A DNA stretch of 64,000 bases from Elusimicrobiales bacterium. Its GTDB lineage: Bacteria > Elusimicrobiota > Elusimicrobia > Elusimicrobiales > Elusimicrobiaceae. The notes beneath the pieces were generated by a model that did not search any database, was not told the origin of the DNA, and saw nothing but the letters and a program-made list of their open reading frames with translations. The stretch's first letter is position 1; each line of letters begins with the position of its first letter. The translations under genes and the position numbers were made by a program. The stretch spans positions 1-64,000 of the forward strand of contig JBAZJT010000002.1 of assembly GCA_041651175.1 (NCBI GenBank), read 5' to 3'. Below are positions 42,648 to 51,975 of this stretch, piece after piece.

Positions 42648-44464
42648 TGTGCGGATTTTGCGGACTTGTGCCGCTTGACGGAAAAGCGCGCGATGCCGCG
42701 CCGGTGAAAGCCATGCGCGCCGCTCTGGCGCATCGCGGGCCCGACGACGAGGGCGAGCTTTCCCTTCCGGGCGGCGCGCTGGGTTTTAGACGTTTGTCCA
42801 TACTGGACATTGAGGGCGGGCATCAGCCCATGGTCTCCGATGACGGGGCCGCCGCCATAGTCTTCAACGGCGAGATTTACAATCATCCCGCGCTGAAATC
42901 GGAGCTGGAAGCCAAAGGCGAAAAATTCCTCACCCGCTCGGATACCGAAACCATACTGCGCCTGTATCTGCGCGAGGGGGAGGGGGCAATCGCCCGGCTG
43001 CGCGGCATGTTCGCCTTCGCCATAGCCGATACCCGGCGCAAAAAACTGATTCTGGCGCGCGACCATATCGGCATAAAGCCGCTTTATTACTGCGTTCGCG
43101 GCGGCGCGCTGTATTTTTCGTCGGAGCTGCGTTCCCTGCTTAAAGCCGGAATTCCGGCGGATTTCGACCCGGCGGGGCTGCGGGATTATCTGGAAAATAA
43201 TTTCGTCCGCGCGCCGCGCACTGTCATCTCCGGCGTGTTCAAGCTGCCCGCCGGGCATAAGCTGGTCTTTGATTTGGAAGGCGGCAAAACCCCGCAGCCG
43301 GAGCGGTTTTACGCGCTGAAAACCTCGGATGACGGGATACGGGACGGCAATGAGGCGCTGGAAAGGCTGGACGCGCTGCTAAACGACAGCGTGAAGGCGC
43401 ACCTTTTAAGCGATGTCCCCGTGGGCGCGTTCCTGAGCGGCGGGGTGGATTCCAGCCTTCTGACCGCGCTGATGTGCCGCCATTATCCGGGCAAGGTGAA
43501 GACTTTTTCCATAGGATTTTCCGGCGCGCGCGCCGGCATGGACGAGTCCCGCTGGGCGAAGAAGGCGGCTCTGCATCTGGGAACCGAGCATAACGAGATT
43601 ATGCTGCCGGCGGACGTCCTGGGCCGCATACCGGAACTGCTGCTGGCGCTGGACGAGCCGCTGGGTGATTCGGCTGTGCTGCCGGTTTTCCTGCTCTCTC
43701 AATACGCGGCAAAGCAGGTGAAGGTGGCATTGTCCGGCGAAGGGGCGGACGAATTGTTTGCCGGCTACAACCGCTACAAGGCCGCGTATCTGACATATCT
43801 TGCCGCGAAGAATCCGGCCTGGCGGGCGGTTATGGCGGCGCGCGGGAATTTTTCCTCGGACGCATTTTACCGCGCCATGCCGCTGGACAGTCAGGACAAA
43901 TGGATGGAAGCCTCCCGCCATTCGCGCCCGGAGGACGCCGCATATTTTATGAAAGCCGCCGGCGGCGCGGAGTTCTGGCGCGATTATACAGAGCGCGCCG
44001 AAGGCTTCAACGGCATGCTGCTGGCCGATTTCAGGACCATAATGGCCGACTGCCTGCTTATGAAAGTGGACAAAGCCGCCATGGCCGCCTCGCTGGAGAC
44101 GCGCGTGCCTTTCCTGACGCCGGAACTGGCGGAATTCGCCTTCAACCTTTCGCCGGAGCTTAAATCGCGCCGGTTCAAGAGCAAATGGCTGTTGCGGAAA
44201 CTGGCGGAGAAGTATCTGCCGTCCGATATAGTCTGGCGGCGCAAGCACGGTTTCTGGTCGCCGTGGGAGGAGTGGATAAAATCCGGCCCGCCGGAGGTTT
44301 TTGACGCGCTTTCCTCTGGCGCGCTGGGCGGGGACCCTGTTTTTGATTTCAAAAAGCTGGAGGCGGAGCTGTCCGCGCTCCGGTCCGGCGGGAAAACGCG
44401 GGACACGGGGCTTGTTTTCAGGGCGGCGGTGCTGGCGTTGTGGAAGCGCGCTTTGAGTTTGTAA
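42647..44464 (+). CDS. asnB: Asparagine synthetase (glutamine-hydrolysing)
   Basis: 605 residues. An N-terminal nucleophile domain begins MCGFCGL, so Cys2 is the glutaminase nucleophile, and contains AHRGPDDEG and FNGEIYN. The synthetase domain has the ATP pyrophosphatase loop SGGVDSSLLTAL near residue 263 and LSGEGADELFAGY. It makes asparagine from aspartate, or an amide on another substrate in some exopolysaccharide relatives. It may be co-transcribed with the TMTC-like gene. Confidence 0.9.
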   Translation: MCGFCGLVPLDGKARDAAPVKAMRAALAHRGPDDEGELSLPGGALGFRRLSILDIEGGHQPMVSDDGAAAIVFNGEIYNHPALKSELEAKGEKFLTRSDTETILRLYLREGEGAIARLRGMFAFAIADTRRKKLILARDHIGIKPLYYCVRGGALYFSSELRSLLKAGIPADFDPAGLRDYLENNFVRAPRTVISGVFKLPAGHKLVFDLEGGKTPQPERFYALKTSDDGIRDGNEALERLDALLNDSVKAHLLSDVPVGAFLSGGVDSSLLTALMCRHYPGKVKTFSIGFSGARAGMDESRWAKKAALHLGTEHNEIMLPADVLGRIPELLLALDEPLGDSAVLPVFLLSQYAAKQVKVALSGEGADELFAGYNRYKAAYLTYLAAKNPAWRAVMAARGNFSSDAFYRAMPLDSQDKWMEASRHSRPEDAAYFMKAAGGAEFWRDYTERAEGFNGMLLADFRTIMADCLLMKVDKAAMAASLETRVPFLTPELAEFAFNLSPELKSRRFKSKWLLRKLAEKYLPSDIVWRRKHGFWSPWEEWIKSGPPEVFDALSSGALGGDPVFDFKKLEAELSALRSGGKTRDTGLVFRAAVLALWKRALSL

Positions 44465-44482
44465 AATTCAGGCGGAGGCATC

Positions 44483-46045
44483 ATGCGAAACAAATTTTTC
44501 TTATGGCTGCTGGCGGCGCTGCTGCTGCCCGCCGCTTCAAGCGGCAAAACCATAGTGATTTACCATACCGGCGACGTGCACGGCCATTACCGGGCGCAGG
44601 CCGTGGACGGCTCCACCTCCGCAGCCGGCGGGTTCGCGGTGCTGTCCGCGCTGGTCAAAAAAGAAAAAAATCCCTGTATACTGCTTGACGGCGGCGACTG
44701 GTATCAGGGAACCCCGGAGGGCAATTTCACAAAAGGGATGGCCTCGGTGCAGATGATGAACATGCTGGGCTACAAGGCTTCCGTCATCGGCAATCACGAG
44801 TACGATTACGGGGAGGAGAATTTGAAAATGCTGGTCTCCTCGGCCAGTTTCGCGGTGCTGGGCGGGAATATAAAGAACAAGGCGGACGGCTCACAGGTCT
44901 CTTACGCCAAGCCTTATACGATGGTGGAGATAGACGGCGTCAAATTGGGCATAATCGGAATTGCCAACGAGAGGACGCCCTCCTCCACCCTGCCGCATAA
45001 TGTGGAAAACCTGATTTTCACGGACCAGGCGCAGACCGCCGCCGCGCTTGCCGACGAGGTGAAAAAGCTGGGCGTCAACGCGGCAATCGCGTTGGTGCAT
45101 GACGGCGGCACCTTCAGATACGGCCCCAGGTTTGACGGCGCGCAGTGGATTGCTTCCGATAAGGATGAGGCTTCAGGCACTCTGGCCGTGGCGCGCGCGG
45201 CCAAAGGCGATCTGGCCGTGGTTTTCGGAGCGCATTATCACGTGCTGATGGACAACGGCCACCGCGACGGCATCAGCGGCGCGCTGCTGGCCGAAAGCGG
45301 CAGCAACCTGCGCGCGGTAAGCCGGGTGGAGATGAATTTTGACGACGCGACTGGCAAATTCACCGGCGCAACGGACCGTGTTATAGACCTGCGCGCCGCC
45401 GAAATCGGCGAGGACGCGGCGGTGAACGCCGCGCTTGAGCCGGTGGAAAAGCGCGTCAGCGAGTTAGTGGACAGGCAGATTGCCGTCGCAGCCGAGCGCA
45501 TTCCGCTGGCGGCCCGCCCGCCGGATTCGGATTCGCCGCTTGGCGATTTGGTCTGCGACATTATCCGCCGGCATTCCGGCAGCGAGATAGTTTTCCAGAA
45601 CACGTACGGCATGCGGGCTTCGCTGCCGCAGGGGCCGGTAACGTTGCGCATGGTCTACGAGGTTCTGCCGTTTGAGAATACGCTTATAAGCATGACGCTT
45701 TCCGGCGCGCAGCTTGAGGACGTCATGCGCGAAAACCTCAGGGCGGGCCATTCCGTGGTCCAGGCGTCCGGCATGGAGGCGGAGTATGCCGTGGACAGGA
45801 TGGGCAAAATTTCCTCCCTCAAAATCAGTGTTGGCGGCAGGCCGGTGGAAAAGGACCGCCGTTACACAGTAACCACAAACAGCTTCCTGTCGGAAGGCGG
45901 CAGCGGCGGCGAGGCTATTTCCCGCGGCCTGGGCAAAAAAGACACCGGCGTCACCATACGGGACGCTTTTCTGGAAGAGCTTAAAAAAACACCCGCACTT
46001 GATTTCCCGAAAACCGGCAGGCTCAGGAGGATAAAACAGGGATGA
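44483..46045 (+). CDS. Exported 5'-nucleotidase / UDP-sugar hydrolase family enzyme
   Basis: 520 residues with a signal peptide (1 to about 21). The catalytic domain carries all expected metal ligands: Asp31 and His33 (TGDVHGH), Asp in DGGDW, Asn/His in GNHEYDYG, His in ALVHDGGT and the two His of GAHYH. The C-terminal 5'-nucleotidase domain (about 340-515) provides the NTYGMRASLP loop. It would act in the periplasm on nucleotides or sugar nucleotides. A GGAGG-type ribosome site lies 18 bases after asnB. It is followed by a degenerate paralogue. Confidence 0.88.
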   Translation: MRNKFFLWLLAALLLPAASSGKTIVIYHTGDVHGHYRAQAVDGSTSAAGGFAVLSALVKKEKNPCILLDGGDWYQGTPEGNFTKGMASVQMMNMLGYKASVIGNHEYDYGEENLKMLVSSASFAVLGGNIKNKADGSQVSYAKPYTMVEIDGVKLGIIGIANERTPSSTLPHNVENLIFTDQAQTAAALADEVKKLGVNAAIALVHDGGTFRYGPRFDGAQWIASDKDEASGTLAVARAAKGDLAVVFGAHYHVLMDNGHRDGISGALLAESGSNLRAVSRVEMNFDDATGKFTGATDRVIDLRAAEIGEDAAVNAALEPVEKRVSELVDRQIAVAAERIPLAARPPDSDSPLGDLVCDIIRRHSGSEIVFQNTYGMRASLPQGPVTLRMVYEVLPFENTLISMTLSGAQLEDVMRENLRAGHSVVQASGMEAEYAVDRMGKISSLKISVGGRPVEKDRRYTVTTNSFLSEGGSGGEAISRGLGKKDTGVTIRDAFLEELKKTPALDFPKTGRLRRIKQG

Positions 46046-47475
46046 ATTCGCGCCGCGCCGCCGTCTGGCTGCTTGCCGCTTCAGTTCTTGGCTGCGGCTG
46101 CGCCAGGACCGACGATATCGCCGTCTATTACGCTGGTGGCGCGCATGGCCGCTTCTGGTCCGAGAAAGACGCCGCCTCCGGCGCGGAGACCGGCGGCTTC
46201 GCCGCGCTTAAAAAAATGGTCGCCGCGGAAAAAAAGCCGCATATCCTGCTCTCCGGCGGGGACTGGTCCGCCGGCACACCCGAAGGCGCGCTTACCAGGG
46301 GCGAGGCCGCCGTGCAGCTTATGAACATGGCGGGCTACGCCGCCGCCGTCCCCGGCGCGGGGGAGTTTGCGCTGGGCGCCGCGCAGCTTGAGGCCGTGCT
46401 GCCGCGCGCGCGGTTTCCGGTGCTGTGCGCCAATGTCTACGACGGCGCCAAGGGCGGGCGCGCGTCTTTCTGCAAGCCGTATGTCATAACCCGGGTCGGG
46501 CCGGTTAAGGCGGGCATTATAGGGCTGGTGGGGCCTTCCGCCGCGCGGGCCGTGCCGCGCGAGCTTATGCGCGGCCTTTCCATACGCAATCCCGCCGACG
46601 AGGCCAGAAGGCAGGCCGCCGCGCTGGCGCGGGAAAACGTCAAATTCATCATCGCGCTGGTTCAGTTTTCTCCGGAGGAGGACGAGGACGCGCTGCGCGC
46701 CGCCGCCCCCGGCATCTCGCTTATCGTCGGCGGCAGGCCGGCGTTGGAGGCGGGCGGGCTTTCCCGCGTGCTGCGCTACGACGCGGCGGTAGGCTCGGTT
46801 TCCGGCGCGCTGCGGCGCGCCAGCCGCAGCAGTATCGCGCTGGACGCGCGCCGCTGGGGCAAGGACCCCGCCGTTTCGGCGGAGGCCGGGCGCGTGCGTC
46901 GCTCGCTTGAAAAAACGCTGTCCCGCGTTGTGGGGTCGGCGGAGGCGCCGCTGCCGCATTCCGGCTGGCCGGATTCCGCCGCCGCCAATTGGGCGGCGGA
47001 CTGTCTGCGCCGCTGGGGCCGCGCCGACATGGGCATAATAGCCGAGGATGATGTCGCCTCCGGCCTGGACCAGGGGCGCATAACGCTGCGCCGCCTCTAC
47101 GAATTATACCCGCGCGACGAGAGCGCGGTGTTTTTCAAAATGCGCGGGGCGGATTTGCAGGCCGCGCTTGGAGAATCCCTGTCTCATAAAGGGCGGCGGC
47201 TGTTTATAAGCGGGGCCCGTGCCCGGCTGGATGAAAATGGCGGAAAGCTCGTTTCGCTGGAAATAGACGGCAAGCCTGTTTCGGCAAACAAAATATACCG
47301 CGTCTGCGCGCCCGACGGGATGCTGCCCGGCGGCGGCGCGGCGGGTTTTTCGCGCGTGGTGGAATTCGCCAATTCGTGCGAACTCGTGCGTGACAAGCTG
47401 CGCTGGTGCATGGGCCGCCAGCGCGGCATGCTCCCGCCGGAGGCGGGCCGCTGGGGGAAGGGGAAAAGTGATTGA
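46042..47475 (+). CDS. Degenerate 5'-nucleotidase-family paralogue, probable lipoprotein
   Basis: 477 residues aligning along its length with the previous gene, but with key ligands lost: GDVHGH has become GGAHGR (Asp gone, His35 kept), GNHE has become GAGE, LVHD has become LVQF, and the GAHYH block is replaced by VGGRPAL. DWSAG keeps its Asp. The C-terminal domain is retained. It is therefore probably non-catalytic, perhaps a binding or regulatory protein. A VLGC lipobox at Cys18 suggests membrane anchoring. Start and upstream stop overlap (ATGA). Tandem duplication is the likely origin. Confidence 0.8.
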   Translation: MNSRRAAVWLLAASVLGCGCARTDDIAVYYAGGAHGRFWSEKDAASGAETGGFAALKKMVAAEKKPHILLSGGDWSAGTPEGALTRGEAAVQLMNMAGYAAAVPGAGEFALGAAQLEAVLPRARFPVLCANVYDGAKGGRASFCKPYVITRVGPVKAGIIGLVGPSAARAVPRELMRGLSIRNPADEARRQAAALARENVKFIIALVQFSPEEDEDALRAAAPGISLIVGGRPALEAGGLSRVLRYDAAVGSVSGALRRASRSSIALDARRWGKDPAVSAEAGRVRRSLEKTLSRVVGSAEAPLPHSGWPDSAAANWAADCLRRWGRADMGIIAEDDVASGLDQGRITLRRLYELYPRDESAVFFKMRGADLQAALGESLSHKGRRLFISGARARLDENGGKLVSLEIDGKPVSANKIYRVCAPDGMLPGGGAAGFSRVVEFANSCELVRDKLRWCMGRQRGMLPPEAGRWGKGKSD

Positions 47476-48514
47476 GTCTTATCTGCCCGTAGTGGCGCTG
47501 TCGTTGGTGATGGCGGCGGTGCTGCTGCTGCCGTTTTCCGTCAAAAAAATTGAAGAGGAACTGGAGATTTTCCTGCTGATAATGGGCGTGGCGGCGGTAA
47601 CCGTTTCCGGGCAGTGGAGCCGCCATCTGCTGGCGGAATCTTTGCGCGAGCCGCTGCTTATCTCCTGCGCGGTGCTGGCGGCGGGGTTCGCATTCCGGGG
47701 GCTGCGCGCGGGACTGCATTCGGCGGCGGCGCTGATGATAGAGAAGCTGGGGCTTCCCGCCGCGGCGTTTATCATTGTGCTGGCTCTGGGGATGTGTTCC
47801 AGCGGCGTAACCGCCATAATCGCCGCGCTGGCGCTGTCGGAGGCGATATGCGCCTTCGGATTGGACAGGGACGGCGAGGCCGCCGTCGCCGTTTACGGCT
47901 GTTACGCGATAGGCCTGGGCGCCGCGTTGTCGCCGATAGGGGAGCCGCTTTCCGCCATAACCGTGGCCAAATTGAAAGGCCCGCCGCATTTTGCGGACTC
48001 GGGCTGGCTGTTTTCAACGCTGGGGGCGTGGATATTGCCGGGGGTGGCCGTGTGCGCTTTCATGGCCGCGCGCGCGGCGCGCCGCTGCGGCGTTTCGGGG
48101 CGCGAGCATTCGTCCGGGCGTGAATCCTCCGGCGGCATAATACTGCGCGCGCTTAAAATATATGTGTTTGTCGCCGCGCTGGTGCTGCTGGGCGCGGGGC
48201 TTGGGCCGCTTGCGGAAATTTCCACAGGCAAACTGGCGCACTGGCAGCTTTACTGGATAAACTCGCTTTCCGCGGTGCTGGATAACGCCACTCTGGCGGC
48301 GGCGGAGATAGTCCCCTCCATGACGCGGCAGCAGATACAGTTCCTGCTTATGGGGCTGCTTGTGGCCGGAGGAATGCTTATACCGGGCAATATCCCCAAC
48401 ATAATATGCGCCTCCAAGCTGGGCATTTCAAGCCGCCGCTGGGCGGCGCTGGCGCTGCCGCCGGGCATTGCGCTGATGGCGGTTTATTTCGCGCTTTTGT
48501 CGCTGGCGCGGTAA
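47468..48514 (+). CDS. DUF1646-like ion transporter (IT superfamily)
   Basis: 348 residues from a GTG behind GGGGAAGGGG. About ten membrane helices; GMCSSGVTAIIAALALSEAI and LSAVLDNATLAAAEI, with the LDN motif, match the repeated halves of predicted cation transporters in the ArsB/NhaD (IT) superfamily, and GNIPNIICASKL adds a pore-loop-like GN-P. The ion is unknown. It overlaps the paralogue's stop by eight bases. A terminator at 48535-48561 follows. Confidence 0.7.
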   Translation: MIESYLPVVALSLVMAAVLLLPFSVKKIEEELEIFLLIMGVAAVTVSGQWSRHLLAESLREPLLISCAVLAAGFAFRGLRAGLHSAAALMIEKLGLPAAAFIIVLALGMCSSGVTAIIAALALSEAICAFGLDRDGEAAVAVYGCYAIGLGAALSPIGEPLSAITVAKLKGPPHFADSGWLFSTLGAWILPGVAVCAFMAARAARRCGVSGREHSSGRESSGGIILRALKIYVFVAALVLLGAGLGPLAEISTGKLAHWQLYWINSLSAVLDNATLAAAEIVPSMTRQQIQFLLMGLLVAGGMLIPGNIPNIICASKLGISSRRWAALALPPGIALMAVYFALLSLAR

Positions 48515-48519
48515 AAAGA

Positions 48520-48525
48520 TACAAT
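48520..48525 (+). promoter_or_regulatory. Possible -10 element before the otsA leader
   Basis: TACAAT six bases before the G at 48532. If active, transcription would begin three bases upstream of the hairpin at 48535-48561, so that hairpin would be the first thing transcribed. No -35 box was recognised. Confidence 0.3.
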
Positions 48526-48534
48526 CTTGCCGGG

Positions 48535-48561
48535 TCCGGGAGCGGTTTCCCGGAGGTTTTT
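48535..48561 (+). terminator. Intrinsic terminator after the DUF1646 gene / otsA leader hairpin
   Basis: TCCGGGA (48535-48541) pairs perfectly with TCCCGGA (48548-48554) over a GCGGTT loop, and five T follow after GG (48557-48561). It ends the nucleotidase-transporter unit. A second hairpin, GGCGG-TTTTG-CCGCC (48595-48609), lies between it and the otsA start and may influence otsA translation. Confidence 0.7.
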
Positions 48562-48629
48562 GTGATGGTCGGGCCGCCATCCGCAATTATTCCGGGCGGT
48601 TTTGCCGCCGTCCGGCAACGGAGGCGGTT

Positions 48630-50111
48630 ATGTGGACAAAAAGCGGGCTTCAGAAACTCACCAGGGAAAAACTGTCGGATTATGTGTTTGTTACGGCGTC
48701 CAACCGGCAGCCCTACGTTCATAACAACAAATTCGGAAAAGTAACGGTCAGCCGCGGCTCAGGCGGCGTCATCACCGCGCTGGACCCTGTAATGCAGGCC
48801 TGCAACGGCGTCTGGGTCGCCTGGGGCAACGGCGACGCCGATAAAAAAGCGGCGGATGCCTCTGGCCGGCTGGCTGTTCCGCCGGACAACCCGGCATACA
48901 CGTTAAAACGGATATGGCTCTCCAAAGCCGATGAAATCGGCTATTATTATGGGTTTTCCAACGAGGCGATATGGCCGCTGTGCCATACCGTGTTCAACCG
49001 CCCCGCCTTCCGGCAGGAGGACTGGGACAGCTACGTCAAGGTGAACCGGAAATTCGCAGACGCCATCGCCGCCGAGTTGCAGGGGCGCAAGGCCTTTGTG
49101 TGGATTCAGGATTACCATCTGTGCCTGCTGCCAGCCATGCTCAAGGAAAAGCTGCCGAACCAGATTATCTCGGCCCATTTCTGGCATATTCCATGGCCGG
49201 CGCACGAGGTGTTCCGCATTTTCCCCAGGAAAAAAGAGATACTGGAGGGGCTGCTGGCCAACGACATGCTGGGCTTCCACATCCGCCTGCATTGCAGCAA
49301 TTTCCTGGATGTCGTGGACCGCGAGCTGGAATGCAAGATAGACCGGGAGCGCCACTCCGTAGTGCGCGGCGGGCGCGAGACGCTGGTGCGCCCCTTCCCG
49401 ATAAGCGTGGATTATGCCGATATACGCAAATCCCTCTCCCTCCAGAAAATAAAGGAGCTTAAGCAGCAGATAACCGAGGAATTCCCTATCGGCGGCAAAA
49501 AGCTGCTGCTGGGGCTGGACCGGATTGATTACACCAAGGGAATACCGGAGCGGCTGCTGGCGGTGGACAGAATGCTGGAAAAGCACCCCGAGCTTGCCGA
49601 GCAGTTCGTGTTCCTGCAGATGGGCGAGCTCAGCCGCCTCCACATCCCGCGCTACAAGCAGCTCAACGACGAGATAAACTCGCTGGTTGAGCAGATAAAC
49701 TGGAAGCACTCCACCGATTCGTGGAAGCCCATCATCCTCATCCGCCGGCATCTGAATTACCCGGAGCCGCTGGCCTTCTACGACTTGGGCGATGTCTGCG
49801 TGGTAAGCTCGCTGCACGACGGGATGAATCTTGTCGCCAAGGAATATGTGGCCGCCGCCGGCGAAGACAAGGGCATGCTGGTGCTGAGCCGCTTCACCGG
49901 CGCGTCCAGGGAACTGACAGACGCCGTGCTGATAAACCCCTACGACCGGGAGCAGTTCGCCGAGGCGCTCTACTCCGCCGTTACAATGCCGCAGGAGGAG
50001 CGCCGCCGCCGCATGCTTAAAATGAAGCAGGTGGTGGAGGAAAACAACATCTACCGCTGGGCGGGAAAAATAATATCGGAGCTGCTGAAACTGGATTTCG
50101 CCGAGCAATGA
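48630..50111 (+). CDS. otsA: Trehalose-6-phosphate synthase
   Basis: 493 residues of the GT20 family: VWIQDYHLCLLPAML, a HFWHIPWP acceptor loop, DMLGFHIRLHCSNFL, LGLDRIDYTKGIPERLLAVDR and the C-terminal SLHDGMNLVAKEYVAA nucleotide-binding block. It joins UDP- or another NDP-glucose to glucose-6-phosphate. GGAGG lies just upstream of the ATG. It overlaps otsB by ATGA, and the operon ends with mscS, which fits an osmotic-stress role. Confidence 0.92.
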   Translation: MWTKSGLQKLTREKLSDYVFVTASNRQPYVHNNKFGKVTVSRGSGGVITALDPVMQACNGVWVAWGNGDADKKAADASGRLAVPPDNPAYTLKRIWLSKADEIGYYYGFSNEAIWPLCHTVFNRPAFRQEDWDSYVKVNRKFADAIAAELQGRKAFVWIQDYHLCLLPAMLKEKLPNQIISAHFWHIPWPAHEVFRIFPRKKEILEGLLANDMLGFHIRLHCSNFLDVVDRELECKIDRERHSVVRGGRETLVRPFPISVDYADIRKSLSLQKIKELKQQITEEFPIGGKKLLLGLDRIDYTKGIPERLLAVDRMLEKHPELAEQFVFLQMGELSRLHIPRYKQLNDEINSLVEQINWKHSTDSWKPIILIRRHLNYPEPLAFYDLGDVCVVSSLHDGMNLVAKEYVAAAGEDKGMLVLSRFTGASRELTDAVLINPYDREQFAEALYSAVTMPQEERRRRMLKMKQVVEENNIYRWAGKIISELLKLDFAEQ

Positions 50112-50884
50112 GAAACCTCCTTAAGGCGTGGCCGCATCTGGCCCGGCGGCTGTCCGGGAAAAAGCTGCTGCTTATGCTGGATTATGACGGCACGTTGGCC
50201 CCCATACGCGCCGTGCCCGGCAAGGCCGCGCTGCCCGCGCGCACGAGAAAACTGCTTGAGCATCTGGCGGCCAGGCCGTCGGTGATGATAGCCATAGTCA
50301 GCGGGCGGGACCTGCGCTATCTGCGCAAAGCCATAGGGCTGAAAAACATCATATATGCGTCAAACCACGGCTTCCGGATATCGGGCCGGGGCATGAAATT
50401 TTCCGTGCGCGTCCGGCGCGGGCCGCTGGCGGCCTTCCGCCGGGAGCTGGCGGCAGCGGCGGCGGGAACGCGCGGCGCGCTTGTGGAGAACAAGGAATTT
50501 TCCGCCGCGCTGCATTACCGCCGCGCCCGCCCTTCGGACGCCAGGCGGCTGCGGGCGGTTTTTATGAGGCTGCTGGCCCGGCATCCGGGGCTTGAGGCCG
50601 GGCGCGGTAAAAAAGTGCTGGAGGCCGCGCCCGTTTTAAGATGGGATAAAGGCCGGGCGGTTTTGTATATTATAGAGAAGGTCCGGGCGGAGGAAGGCGC
50701 AATCGTCCCTCTGTATATAGGCGACGACCGCACCGACGAGAACGCTTTCCGCGCGCTCGCCGGCAGGGGCGTTGCGGCCAGGGTGGGCAGGAAAAAAAAC
50801 ACCCGCGCCCGGTATTATCTTGAAAACACCGCAAAGGTGGCGGAACTGCTGGCCGCTGTTGCGCGCGCCGCGGAGGCGACATGA
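50108..50884 (+). CDS. otsB: Trehalose-6-phosphate phosphatase
   Basis: 258 residues of the HAD superfamily. Motif I, LDYDGTLAP, has nucleophile Asp25 and Asp27. SGRDLRYL and YASNHGF follow in the middle. Motif IV, GDDRTDENAF, is near residue 206 and completes the Mg site. It removes phosphate from trehalose-6-phosphate made by OtsA. Its start and stop both overlap the neighbouring genes by ATGA. Confidence 0.92.
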   Translation: MRNLLKAWPHLARRLSGKKLLLMLDYDGTLAPIRAVPGKAALPARTRKLLEHLAARPSVMIAIVSGRDLRYLRKAIGLKNIIYASNHGFRISGRGMKFSVRVRRGPLAAFRRELAAAAAGTRGALVENKEFSAALHYRRARPSDARRLRAVFMRLLARHPGLEAGRGKKVLEAAPVLRWDKGRAVLYIIEKVRAEEGAIVPLYIGDDRTDENAFRALAGRGVAARVGRKKNTRARYYLENTAKVAELLAAVARAAEAT

Positions 50885-51975
50885 CATATAAACATATTCT
50901 GGGTTATGCCGTTATGGGCAATGCCGTGCAGCAGTGGCTTATCTGCGCGGCGGCGCTGCTGTCTGCGCTGCTGGCGCTGCATGTTTTCAAGATGTCGGTG
51001 ATGGCCTTTCTGCGCAAGCTCGCCGAGAAAACCGAGACAACGCTGGATGATTTGCTGCTGGAGGTCTTTGACAGCCGGGTTTACCCGTATTTCTATTTCC
51101 TGGCGGTATATTTCTCCGCAAAGTCCCTGACCCTGACACTGCGCATGCACCACGCGCTGGACATGGCCGCGAAAGTGGCTCTTTCGCTGATGATTGTGGT
51201 GGCGGTTTCGGACATAGTGTCGCATATATTCAAGGAATATGTTTTCAAGGGAAGGGGCGAGGGCGAGCGCAAACAATTCTCCGGCATCATACTGCTGGTG
51301 AAGGCCGCCGTCTGGTGTTTCGGCGGCATACTGATACTGGACAACCTGGGCGTCAAGATATCCGCGCTGGTAGCCGGCATGGGCATCAGCGGCGTGGCCG
51401 TCGCCCTGGCCGCGCAGACGGTGCTAAAGGATTTGTTCAGCTATTTCGCCATACTCTTTGACAGGCCTTTCGCCGTCGGCGACTTCGTCATCGTCGGCGC
51501 GGAGATGGGAACCATAGAGCATATCGGCATAAAGACCACCCGCCTGCGCAGTTTGAGCGGCGAGGAGATAATCTGCTCCAACAGCGACCTTGTTGAAAAC
51601 CGGCTGCACAATTACAAGCGCATGTCCCGCAGGCGCGTGGTGCTGCGTTTCGGCATTCCCTATGAAAGCCCTTCCGCGGCGATGAAGCAGCTGCCGGAGG
51701 CCATAAAACGCATTGTCGGCGGCGTTTCCGGCGCAACCTTTGACCGGGCCCATTTCGCCGAATTCGGGGATTTCAGCCTCATACACGAAGTTGTCTATTA
51801 CGTGGAGGACCCGGATTATGCCGTGTTCATGGACAGGCAGCAGGAAATAAACCTGAAGGTCAGGGAAGAGCTTGAGCGGCTGGGCCTGCGCCTGGCGTAT
51901 CCGACGCGGACTCTGCATGTGCCGCCCGGCGGCTTATCAGCTCAAGATACCGCTGCTCGGTCTTTGCGACCATAG
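50881..51975 (+). CDS. MscS-family mechanosensitive channel
   Basis: 364 residues. Several helices in the first 165 residues lead to the pore helix TM3 with its small-residue pattern (ALVAGMGISGVAVALAAQTVLKDL, about 160-185). The MscS beta domain (FDRPFAVGDFVIVGAEMGTIEHIGIKTTRLRSL) and a C-terminal alpha-beta part follow. It opens under membrane tension to release osmolytes, a sensible companion of trehalose synthesis. Its last 116 bases overlap the convergent GT4 gene. Confidence 0.9.
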   Translation: MTYKHILGYAVMGNAVQQWLICAAALLSALLALHVFKMSVMAFLRKLAEKTETTLDDLLLEVFDSRVYPYFYFLAVYFSAKSLTLTLRMHHALDMAAKVALSLMIVVAVSDIVSHIFKEYVFKGRGEGERKQFSGIILLVKAAVWCFGGILILDNLGVKISALVAGMGISGVAVALAAQTVLKDLFSYFAILFDRPFAVGDFVIVGAEMGTIEHIGIKTTRLRSLSGEEIICSNSDLVENRLHNYKRMSRRRVVLRFGIPYESPSAAMKQLPEAIKRIVGGVSGATFDRAHFAEFGDFSLIHEVVYYVEDPDYAVFMDRQQEINLKVREELERLGLRLAYPTRTLHVPPGGLSAQDTAARSLRP

